Below the pieces are notes generated by a model. That model did not search any database, was not told the origin of the DNA, and was given only the letters and a program-made list of their open reading frames with translations. Shown here piece after piece: positions 1-5,460 of a stretch of DNA of 8,679 nucleotides; position 1 is the stretch's first letter; every line of letters starts with the position of its first letter. This stretch comes from Flavobacteriales bacterium. GTDB lineage: Bacteria; Bacteroidota; Bacteroidia; Flavobacteriales; Parvicellaceae. The stretch lies in assembly GCA_014239715.1 (NCBI GenBank), contig JAAZYJ010000010.1, forward strand, positions 1 through 8,679, read 5' to 3'. The position numbers and the translations under genes are program-made.

Positions 1-600
1 AATATTTCGGCCTTCACCCTGCGAGAGTGCAGCAATCTCCCGAACAATGAAATTTTCTCCAATGGTAAAATGGTGTCTAAGCTGAATTCCCATGTCACGA
101 TCAATATTGTACTTGCTGTTCACAAGTGATCGATCTACAAACTGCAGATTTCCTGATGAGACCACCCGTTCCCTATTCCCGGGCAATTTGGTTTGACCGG
201 CCCAAATTGTCCAGTTTCCGGCAAAATTCCATTTTACAACTGCATCTAGTATGAATCTGGGCGAGTTTTTTGTTTCAGGACCCATACCGGACATGTCGGG
301 GTTAGACAGCCCAAACTCCATTTTATATTTCACTTTCGGAGAGAAGGCAAATCCGTCAAACTTCAATCTAGATCTTCTAATTAGAAAGTTAGATTCTGCT
401 CCAACAGGTCCTTCAGTATCGTTTAGCTCAACGCCCCCTACGAATAAGGTTTGAAACCTTGCTCCGAACTTCATACTCCAGCTGGAATCAGCTGCAATTA
501 CATTCAAAATGCCCTTTCCGAATTTAGCATCAATAACTCTTTGCCCAAATACGTTACCTGACATTATTACAATGGCTAGAACTAAAACTCTCTTATTCAT
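1..600 (-). CDS. Phosphate-selective-type outer-membrane porin (OprP/OprO family), 3' end beyond window
   Basis: A reading frame opens at the ATG at 600 and runs without a stop for 200 codons to base 1, so the N-terminal half or so of the protein is present and the rest lies outside. Residues 1-19 form a signal peptide (basic MNKR, hydrophobic core, cleavage probably after VFG before Q20). The mature part resembles family PF07396 (porin O/P): an amphipathic beta-strand pattern, the IRRSRLKFDGF stretch at about 74-84, WAGQTKLPGNRER at 133-145 and the DRSLVN / DRDMGIQL stretches at 156-174. Such porins form outer-membrane beta-barrels, and the founding members conduct phosphate or polyphosphate. 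Family membership does not fix the substrate, but the divergent neighbour is a Na+/phosphate symporter and a Pho-box-like repeat lies between them, which supports phosphate. Most members are roughly 350-450 residues, so about half is missing. Family call is confident; phosphate specificity is inferred. Confidence 0.85.
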   Translation of the reverse strand, partial: MNKRVLVLAIVIMSGNVFGQRVIDAKFGKGILNVIAADSSWSMKFGARFQTLFVGGVELNDTEGPVGAESNFLIRRSRLKFDGFAFSPKVKYKMEFGLSNPDMSGMGPETKNSPRFILDAVVKWNFAGNWTIWAGQTKLPGNRERVVSSGNLQFVDRSLVNSKYNIDRDMGIQLRHHFTIGENFIVREIAALSQGEGRNI

Positions 601-689
601 CTTTCGATTCGTTTATCAGTCAATTAAAGGCACAAAGATGAATGATAAAAAGACTCAAAATATCCACCAAAAACACATTTAAAGAAAAC

Positions 690-727
690 TTAACAGGGTG
701 GCTCACTCCTTAACATTAAGTTAACAT
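690..727 (+). promoter_or_regulatory. Putative Pho box: TTAACAT direct repeat
   Basis: TTAACAT occurs at 710-716 and again at 721-727, separated by four bases (TAAG), giving an 11-base period. A third TTAACA lies upstream at 690-695. This is the 7+4+7 layout of the E. coli PhoB box (CTGTCAT-N4-CTGTCAT), and the hexamer equals the Bacillus PhoP half-site TTAACA with a five-base spacer. The box sits about 60-75 bases ahead of the symporter start and 30 bases ahead of its -7-like box. Binding by a PhoB/PhoP-type regulator is inferred from repeat geometry and from the flanking phosphate-type genes. Confidence 0.55.
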
Positions 728-757
728 TGAAACAAGACTTTAGAAATGTCTCTGGTC

Positions 758-765
758 TATTTTTG
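758..765 (+). promoter_or_regulatory. Putative -7 promoter box of the symporter gene
   Basis: TATTTTTG matches the Bacteroidota -7 consensus TAnnTTTG exactly and lies 20 bases ahead of the ATG at 786, implying a short 5' leader. No good -33 TTTG lies at the usual distance upstream (about 19-21 bases), which would fit a promoter needing an activator bound at the TTAACAT repeat. This is a short AT-rich motif and could occur by chance. Confidence 0.45.
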
Positions 766-785
766 CAGCAGTAAAAAGAGAACTC

Positions 786-2474
786 ATGGAATTTGGAATA
801 TTTGACCTACTAAAACTAATCGGTGCCCTTTGTTTCTTTATCTATGGGATGAAGGTGATGAGCGAAGGAATCCAGAAGCTTGCAGGAAACAGCATGCGAA
901 AGATCTTAAGCACCTTAACAACCAATAGATTTGCAGGTGTTTTTACAGGATTTTCTACCACCGCGCTGATTCAGTCATCTTCCGCAACTACAGTTATGCT
1001 TGTAAGTTTCGTCAACGCCGGATTATTGAGCTTAACACAGTCTATCGGCGTTATCATGGGAGCCAACATTGGTACCACGATCACGGCATGGCTAATTACT
1101 TTACTAGGGTTTAAAGTTAAAATGGGCGCTATTGCTCTTCCTTTAATTGGTATTGGTTTCCCAATGATGTTCTCTTCGAAAGGAAAACTGAAGGCTCTTG
1201 CCGAATTTATCGTTGGATTTGCGCTTCTGTTTCTGGGTCTGGATGAACTGAAACATGCGGTTCCTGACATAAAGAACAATCCCGAAGTGCTTGACTTTTT
1301 AGCCCATTGGACAAGCATGGGATTCCTTAGTACTATTTTGTTTGTTGCTATTGGAACCATTTTAACGGTTGTCGTTCAGTCTTCAAGTGCGGCTATGGCT
1401 CTTACATTGGTTCTTTGTGCTAACGGAACGATACCATTTGAAGCTGCTGCAGCAATGGTCTTGGGTGAAAATATTGGAACGACTATCACGGCAAACTTAG
1501 CCGCCATGGTTGGGAACGTCCATGCCAAACGCACGGCAAGGGCGCACTTTATATTCAACATTTTCGGAGTCATTTGGATGCTTATCGCTTTTCAGGGTTT
1601 CATGTATGGCATAGACGTGTATATGACCGACTCGGGACAAGGGTCACCTTTGGCAGAACCAGGAAGTGTCCCTACTGCCCTCTCCATATTCCATACAATA
1701 TTCAATATCATGAATGTGGTTCTCCTGATCTGGTTTGTTAACTTCATTGCTAGAGTTGTGACCAGGATGGTGCCGTCTAAGGGTGATGCGGATGAAGAGT
1801 TCCGGCTTGAGTACATTTCATCTGGTATGATGAGTACTCCTGAAATGTCAATTCTTGAAGCTAAAAAGGAGGTCACTAAATTTGGGAGGATCACCACCAA
1901 GATGTCCGGTAAAGTTCGAGATCTGTTGGTTGAAACCGACCGTAAAAAACGAATTAAGCTTCATGCTTCAATTAAAAGATATGAAGAGATAACTGATAGA
2001 ATAGAAATTGAGATCACCAATTATTTGGGAAAGGTCTCCCAATCAGAATTGACTTCTGAAGCATCCATTAAAGTTCATGGGATGTTAAGTATTGCTAACG
2101 ACCTTGAACGAATCGGCGATATTTACTATCAAATGAGTAAAGGAATTGAAAGAAAGAACGATGAGAAAATCTGGTTTTCACCTGAACAAAGAGAGCGTCT
2201 TGAAAAATTGATGAATCGATTGGACGACTCGTTTGAAATTATGATAAACAATCTAAATGGGGAATACGGAAGTATTTCTCTGGACCCCGCCGTTGCTAAA
2301 GAAAGGGAGATCAACAGATACCGGAATGAAATCCGTAAAGAGCATCTTGAAAGTATGCAAAAGGAAGACTACAATATGGAAAGCGGAATGATCTATAGCG
2401 ATCTTTTCTCATCACTTGAAAAAGTCGGTGACCATGTGATCAATGTTTCTGAAGCAGTAGCAGGAGAAATCTAA
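786..2474 (+). CDS. Na+/phosphate symporter with C-terminal PhoU-like domain (NptA/YjbB type)
   Basis: The 562-residue product is an inner-membrane secondary transporter that would import inorganic phosphate with sodium. It shows the duplicated Na_Pi_cotrans repeat (PF02690): QSSSA at 63-67 with GANIGTT at 92-98, and QSSSA at 198-202 with GENIGTT at 227-233. These paired QSSS segments are the hallmark of the SLC34/NptA family and line the substrate site. Hydrophobic segments are visible at about 8-25, 50-80, 84-108, 114-130, 138-152, 178-222, 252-275 and 300-322. Residues from about 355 to the end are soluble, helical and charged, resembling PhoU, including LSIANDLERIGD and, near the C-terminus, LFSSLEKVGDHV. 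In PhoU proteins such helices bind metal and link phosphate status to signalling, so this tail probably regulates transport. The length is typical for bacterial fused forms. The ATG at 786 starts directly before the first membrane helix. It is divergent from a porin, with a Pho-box-like repeat between them. Confidence 0.93.
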   Translation: MEFGIFDLLKLIGALCFFIYGMKVMSEGIQKLAGNSMRKILSTLTTNRFAGVFTGFSTTALIQSSSATTVMLVSFVNAGLLSLTQSIGVIMGANIGTTITAWLITLLGFKVKMGAIALPLIGIGFPMMFSSKGKLKALAEFIVGFALLFLGLDELKHAVPDIKNNPEVLDFLAHWTSMGFLSTILFVAIGTILTVVVQSSSAAMALTLVLCANGTIPFEAAAAMVLGENIGTTITANLAAMVGNVHAKRTARAHFIFNIFGVIWMLIAFQGFMYGIDVYMTDSGQGSPLAEPGSVPTALSIFHTIFNIMNVVLLIWFVNFIARVVTRMVPSKGDADEEFRLEYISSGMMSTPEMSILEAKKEVTKFGRITTKMSGKVRDLLVETDRKKRIKLHASIKRYEEITDRIEIEITNYLGKVSQSELTSEASIKVHGMLSIANDLERIGDIYYQMSKGIERKNDEKIWFSPEQRERLEKLMNRLDDSFEIMINNLNGEYGSISLDPAVAKEREINRYRNEIRKEHLESMQKEDYNMESGMIYSDLFSSLEKVGDHVINVSEAVAGEI

Positions 2475-2489
2475 GACTAAATAATGGTG

Positions 2490-2996
2490 CTATCTGATCA
2501 CTTCTTCAGATTCCACCCAGTTGCTTTCATTTAGCGACCTGTCCACTAGCATTATCTTGTATTTTATAGTGTCAGACTGACTTGATCCGATGTTAAAATA
2601 GAACGGCTCCAGTGTCATTTCAATTTCTCCTTTAAGTGCCTTATTCTGTCCTGCGGGAGTTATTGTCGGCGTTCTGTAACGAAACTCTATTGGTTCGCCC
2701 ATGATGTCCGTGCCCTGCACCCATCCCAAAACATCGTCTTTTTCCCAATATTGAGCGAATAAATTAAAATGGTAAATACTTGACGTATCGTAAGGCGGTA
2801 AGGTGTCAGATACGTTAAGGCCAATATCTCCATCGCCATCCTGGAAGGTAATGGTAAGCTTAGCAGAATCCGTCAGGATCTCAAAGCTTTTAAAACCAAT
2901 TTCCGGTTCCGGCGGGAAGGTCTGAGGTCGCAGACATGACACCAACCCTGCCGTCAAGAACAATCCCGCTAACCCAAATTTCCATAATGGCTGCAT
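2490..2996 (-). CDS. Small lipoprotein of unknown function with DGDGDIG motif
   Basis: The 168-residue product begins with a lipoprotein signal peptide: one lysine at residue 6, a hydrophobic core, and a lipobox LVSC with the lipidated cysteine at 21. It is therefore exported and lipid-anchored, probably in the outer membrane or periplasm. The mature part is rich in aromatic and beta-type residues and contains FQDGDGDIGLN at 51-61; the D53-x-D55-x-D57 spacing resembles a calcium-binding loop, though this is only suggestive. I recognise the general Bacteroidota pattern of short lipoproteins with a D-G-D-G-D-I-G stretch but know no assigned function. No other Met lies between the start and the lipobox, so the ATG at 2996 is well supported. 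It ends in TAG, 15 bases from the convergent symporter stop, and starts 28 bases from the divergent LuxE-like gene. Confidence 0.8.
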   Translation of the reverse strand: MQPLWKFGLAGLFLTAGLVSCLRPQTFPPEPEIGFKSFEILTDSAKLTITFQDGDGDIGLNVSDTLPPYDTSSIYHFNLFAQYWEKDDVLGWVQGTDIMGEPIEFRYRTPTITPAGQNKALKGEIEMTLEPFYFNIGSSQSDTIKYKIMLVDRSLNESNWVESEEVIR

Positions 2997-2999
2997 AAG

Positions 3000-3011
3000 T
3001 GTAAATTTACA
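3000..3011. promoter_or_regulatory. Perfect 12-base palindrome in 28-base divergent promoter region
   Basis: TGTAAATTTACA is a perfect inverted repeat lying between the divergent starts at 2996 (minus) and 3025 (plus). Its core TAAATTTA (3002-3009) differs from TAnnTTTG only at the last base, and it reads the same on both strands. It could serve as a shared -7 element or as an operator for a dimeric regulator. If it is the -7 box in both directions, the plus-strand leader would be about 10 bases and the minus-strand transcript would start essentially at its ATG. The symmetry is seen; the function is inferred. Confidence 0.4.
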
Positions 3012-3024
3012 ACATATTATATTA

Positions 3025-4014
3025 ATGACTCCTTCAATTTTGGATATCCGAAGCCTACTTGATATAAAATCCGAACAGGACTTTAACGAAAAAAGTTTGA
3101 ATTTATTTCGCTTTCAAGCAGAAAGGTGCGAGGCATATAATATGTATCTGAAACTTCTTAAGGTAGACGTTGGTAACGTGAATTCCATCGAGCAAATTCC
3201 TTATTTACCAATAGAGGTCTTCAAAACCCGAACCGTACAGGTCGGAAATGCCAACGCACCACTCATATTCAAAAGCAGTGGCACGACGGGTTCGATCAGA
3301 AGTAAACACTTCATTAATGACCCTTCGGTTTATGAGCTCGCTTTTACAAAAGGGTTCAATTACTTCTATGGATCACCGGAAAAATATGTGATCCTGGGCC
3401 TGCTTCCCTCCTATCTGCAACACGGTGATTCCAGTCTTGTCTACATGACAGATCATCTGATCAAACAATCAAAAAATAAACTTTCCGGCTTTTACCTGGA
3501 CGAATACGATAAATTGACTGAGGTTCTTCAGCAATGTAAAGATCAGCAGCTGCCCACTATATTTTTGGGGGTTACCTATGCGCTAATTGACTTCGCTGAA
3601 CGTCATCCAATGGACCTCGCAGAAATCATTGTAATGGAAACCGGCGGAATGAAAGGCAGACGTAATGAAATGATCAGAAAAGAGGTTCACTCCCTTCTTA
3701 AAAAGAGTTTTAACGTTCAGGAAATTCACTCCGAATACGGAATGACCGAACTACTTTCTCAGGCATATTCTACAGGTGGTGGAATATTTCACACTCCTTC
3801 CTGGATGAAGATCAGTTTCCGTGAAAATACAGATCCGATCTATTCCAATTATTCACTTGCTTCAGGGATCATGAACGTGATCGACCTTGCCAATGTGAAT
3901 TCCTGTTCATTTATTGCTACACAAGACCTTGGGAAGCGCAACAATAGAGGAATAGAAATACTTGGCCGAACAGACAATTCGGATATCAGAGGATGTTCTC
4001 AATTAACTATTTAA
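3025..4014 (+). CDS. LuxE-family acyl-activating enzyme (acyl-protein synthetase-like)
   Basis: The 329-residue protein belongs to the adenylate-forming ANL superfamily in its short LuxE-type version (PF04443). Visible motifs, in order: the phosphate-binding loop SSGTTGS at 84-90, ETGGMKGRR at 205-213, the aromatic-acidic EYGMTE at 237-242, and near the end the ribose-binding region DLG (301-303) with GRTDNSDIRGCS at 314-325. Together these suggest ATP-dependent activation of a carboxylic acid to an acyl-adenylate, then transfer to a cysteine or another acceptor. Like LuxE it ends just after the ribose-binding motif and lacks the roughly 100-residue mobile C-terminal domain of ordinary acyl-CoA ligases. 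No luxC, luxD or luciferase gene is nearby, so bioluminescence is not implied and the substrate is unknown. No signal peptide is seen, so it is cytoplasmic. Its stop is only four bases from the convergent tyrS stop. Confidence 0.85.
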   Translation: MTPSILDIRSLLDIKSEQDFNEKSLNLFRFQAERCEAYNMYLKLLKVDVGNVNSIEQIPYLPIEVFKTRTVQVGNANAPLIFKSSGTTGSIRSKHFINDPSVYELAFTKGFNYFYGSPEKYVILGLLPSYLQHGDSSLVYMTDHLIKQSKNKLSGFYLDEYDKLTEVLQQCKDQQLPTIFLGVTYALIDFAERHPMDLAEIIVMETGGMKGRRNEMIRKEVHSLLKKSFNVQEIHSEYGMTELLSQAYSTGGGIFHTPSWMKISFRENTDPIYSNYSLASGIMNVIDLANVNSCSFIATQDLGKRNNRGIEILGRTDNSDIRGCSQLTI

Positions 4015-4018
4015 TCCC

Positions 4019-4942
4019 TTATTTTACTCCTCGATTAACGATAATGTGTTTTTTCTTCCCCTTGGAAATGATCATGTAAACGCCATATAACCAATCTTTT
4101 TCCTCAATTTGAAAATCCTCTCTTATCTTTTCTTTATTTATTGCAACAGCATTGCCCTGTAGTGCTCGGCGAGCTTCACCGTTAGACGTATACACTCCTG
4201 TCATTCCAGCTAAAAACTCCAAAAGCCCGACCCCTTCCTTGTGATCAATATTTACAAAATCAAACGAAGCAATTGCTTTTTCAAATTCCTCCTGCCCCAT
4301 TGATCCAAGCTCCGACTTGCTGATGCCTCTGTCGAACATAATATTGCTCTCCAGCCCCAGCGCATCGTAATCAGCCTGTGAGTGCACACGAATGGTGATC
4401 TCTTTTCCCAATTCTTTTTGCAACAGCTTTTTACCAGGATCCTCGCCATGTTTCGATTCAAGAGTCTCAATTTCCCTAATATTTTTCAGTGAAAATATAC
4501 GAGTATACGCAGATGCATCCTCATCGGACGCATTCAGCCAATACTGATAAAAGTCGCGAACCGACGTTTTGTTTTTGTTCAACCAAACCGCGCCACTTTC
4601 TGTTTTTCCAAATTTGGTGCCATCCGCTTTTTTGATCAACGGCGTAGTTACGGCAAAAGCGTCGCCACCACCCATCCTTCTGATCAGCTCCGTACCGGTA
4701 ACAATGTTACCCCACTGATCCGATCCTCCAAGCTGGATCATACAACCGTGATGTTTATTTAAATGGTAAAAATCATACCCCTGAACCAGCTGATAGCTGA
4801 ACTCAGTAAAAGACATACCCGTTTCCATTCTTGTTTTTACCGAATCCTTTGCCAGCATATAATTGATAGGTATGTGCTTTCCTGTATCCCGGATAAAATC
4901 GAGAAATCGCATCTCACCAAACCAATCATAATTATTCACCAC
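4019..4942 (-). CDS. tyrS: TyrRS C-terminal fragment (tyrS 3' part)
   Basis: This part is in the same frame as the N-terminal fragment and is best read as its continuation from codon 118. If translated separately, the first usable start is GTG at 4942, 45 bases after the stop codon, giving 307 residues from VVNNYDWF onward, but no clear ribosome site precedes it. It carries QGYD, QLGGSDQWG, KFGKT and the S4 domain, but not the HIGH-type motif, so it should be inactive alone. Separate expression by reinitiation is possible but unsupported. Confidence 0.55.
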   Translation of the reverse strand: MVNNYDWFGEMRFLDFIRDTGKHIPINYMLAKDSVKTRMETGMSFTEFSYQLVQGYDFYHLNKHHGCMIQLGGSDQWGNIVTGTELIRRMGGGDAFAVTTPLIKKADGTKFGKTESGAVWLNKNKTSVRDFYQYWLNASDEDASAYTRIFSLKNIREIETLESKHGEDPGKKLLQKELGKEITIRVHSQADYDALGLESNIMFDRGISKSELGSMGQEEFEKAIASFDFVNIDHKEGVGLLEFLAGMTGVYTSNGEARRALQGNAVAINKEKIREDFQIEEKDWLYGVYMIISKGKKKHIIVNRGVK

Positions 4943-4987
4943 TTCTGCTGAATTATCCCCACAGTCAAAATCGAGAAATTTCTGTAG

Positions 4988-4990
4988 CTA
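4988..4990 (-). other. In-frame amber (TAG) codon within tyrS
   Basis: On the minus strand the codons read GGC ATT ACC GGA TAG CTA CAG AAA, giving G-I-T-G-stop-L-Q-K followed by FLDFDCGDNSAE, which is plainly TyrRS. The frame is unchanged across the stop, so this is a substitution and not an indel. There is no homopolymer here to suggest a typical indel sequencing error. Confidence 0.9.
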
Positions 4991-5293
4991 TCCGGTAATG
5001 CCTTCCTGATTTCCGCGAAGCGTATCCATATCCAATAAGTTCCGTTCCTGAGATTTTCCGGATGGATCTCCTACCATGCCGGTTGCACCGCCCACCAAGG
5101 CGATAGGCTTATGCCCGGCCCGTTGAAAATGCACCAGTGTCATTACCTGAACAAGGTTTCCGATGTGCAGAGAATCTGACGTAGGATCAAACCCTATATA
5201 CCCAGCATTAACTCCTTTTGCGAGCTGCTCTTGTGTTCCAGGCATCAGATCATGGATCATGCCCCTCTGTCTCAATTCTTCAATAAAATCCAT
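4988..5293 (-). CDS. tyrS: TyrRS N-terminal fragment (tyrS 5' part)
   Basis: This is what conventional translation makes from the tyrS start: 101 residues ending at the amber codon. It holds the tyrosine/ATP-binding start of the Rossmann fold, including Y32, GFDPTSD at 34-40 and the HIGH-type HIGN at 43-46, plus GDPSG at 75-79. It lacks the KMSKS-type loop, most of the tRNA-binding surface and the S4 domain, so alone it should not aminoacylate tRNA. The ATG at 5293 matches the family start and is preceded by a TATATTTG promoter box. Confidence 0.6.
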   Translation of the reverse strand: MDFIEELRQRGMIHDLMPGTQEQLAKGVNAGYIGFDPTSDSLHIGNLVQVMTLVHFQRAGHKPIALVGGATGMVGDPSGKSQERNLLDMDTLRGNQEGITG

Positions 5294-5315
5294 CTCTTAA
5301 AACTGTGTCGTTGTA

Positions 5316-5323
5316 CAAATATA
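5316..5323 (-). promoter_or_regulatory. Putative -7 promoter box of tyrS
   Basis: On the minus strand TATATTTG (5323 to 5316) matches TAnnTTTG exactly, 22 bases ahead of the tyrS ATG, implying a leader of about 15 bases. A weak -33 candidate, TTTC, lies about 21 bases further upstream. A preserved promoter suggests the gene is still transcribed despite its amber codon. Confidence 0.5.
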
Positions 5324-5460
5324 ACATTCGGACGTATCGGTAAAGAAATTGTGGGTCAGGTTTTACAATTAATAAGGGGGCCAGGTGAAAATATTGAACT
5401 GAAACTGACATCGGTCAAATTCTATTATCTTCAGTACATAAAAAGGATCCTCAATTAGGT

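Larger units (their letters stand above)
601..785. promoter_or_regulatory. Divergent intergenic region between porin and Na+/Pi symporter
   Basis: This 185-base gap drives two divergent genes and is AT-rich with no convincing ORF. On the plus strand it holds a tandem TTAACAT repeat and a TAnnTTTG box (listed separately). For the minus-strand porin the best -7 candidate I see is CATCTTTG (minus strand, 640-633), one mismatch from TAnnTTTG, placing transcription start roughly 25-30 bases ahead of the ATG; no well-spaced -33 element accompanies it. Neither gene has a strong purine-rich ribosome site, as is usual in Bacteroidota. A shared central regulator site for both genes is plausible but inferred. 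Confidence 0.5.
4019..5293 (-). pseudogene. tyrS: Tyrosyl-tRNA synthetase gene interrupted by one in-frame amber codon
   Basis: Read from the ATG at 5293, this locus encodes a class I TyrRS (TyrRS, EC 6.1.1.1), which attaches tyrosine to tRNA-Tyr in the cytoplasm. Codon 102 is TAG (4990-4988); reading through it gives 424 residues, the same length as E. coli TyrRS. Motifs lie in one frame on both sides: [13 protein letters not shown] at 34-46 (HIGH-type), [16 protein letters not shown] at 65-80, NNYDWFGEM at 120-128, QGYD at 171-174, QLGGSDQWG at 187-195, KFGKT at 227-231 (KMSKS-type), and a C-terminal S4 RNA-binding domain at about 357-417. The TAG sits where relatives have Gln (the KKQL-x-KFLDF context), so CAG to TAG is one transition. 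No other lesion is seen, so the change is recent, an artefact, or tolerated. I class it as a pseudogene only provisionally: TyrRS is essential, so either a second copy, suppression or a base error must explain it. Confidence 0.85.

Noticed and set aside
251..454. Plus-strand 67-codon open frame
   Set aside because: It is antisense to the porin gene, whose minus-strand frame has a signal peptide and family motifs across the same bases.
2492..2511. Possible terminator hairpin (ATCTGA ... TCAGAT) near the symporter/lipoprotein convergence
   Set aside because: The stem is only six base pairs with an eight-base loop, has no following T-run on the plus strand, and lies inside the lipoprotein coding end.
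4252..4470. Minus-strand 72-codon frame within tyrS
   Set aside because: It is an alternative frame of tyrS, whose main frame has continuous TyrRS similarity here; it does not indicate a frameshift.
4943..4987. Frameshift as the cause of the broken tyrS
   Set aside because: The starts at 5293 and 4942 differ by a multiple of three, and the codons between the TAG and the GTG read LQKFLDFDCGDNSAE, matching TyrRS. The break is a substitution, not an indel.
5231..5458. Plus-strand 75-codon open frame ending just before the sensor gene
   Set aside because: Its first part is antisense to the start of tyrS and the rest crosses the intergenic promoter region; the sequence has no domain, signal or family resemblance.
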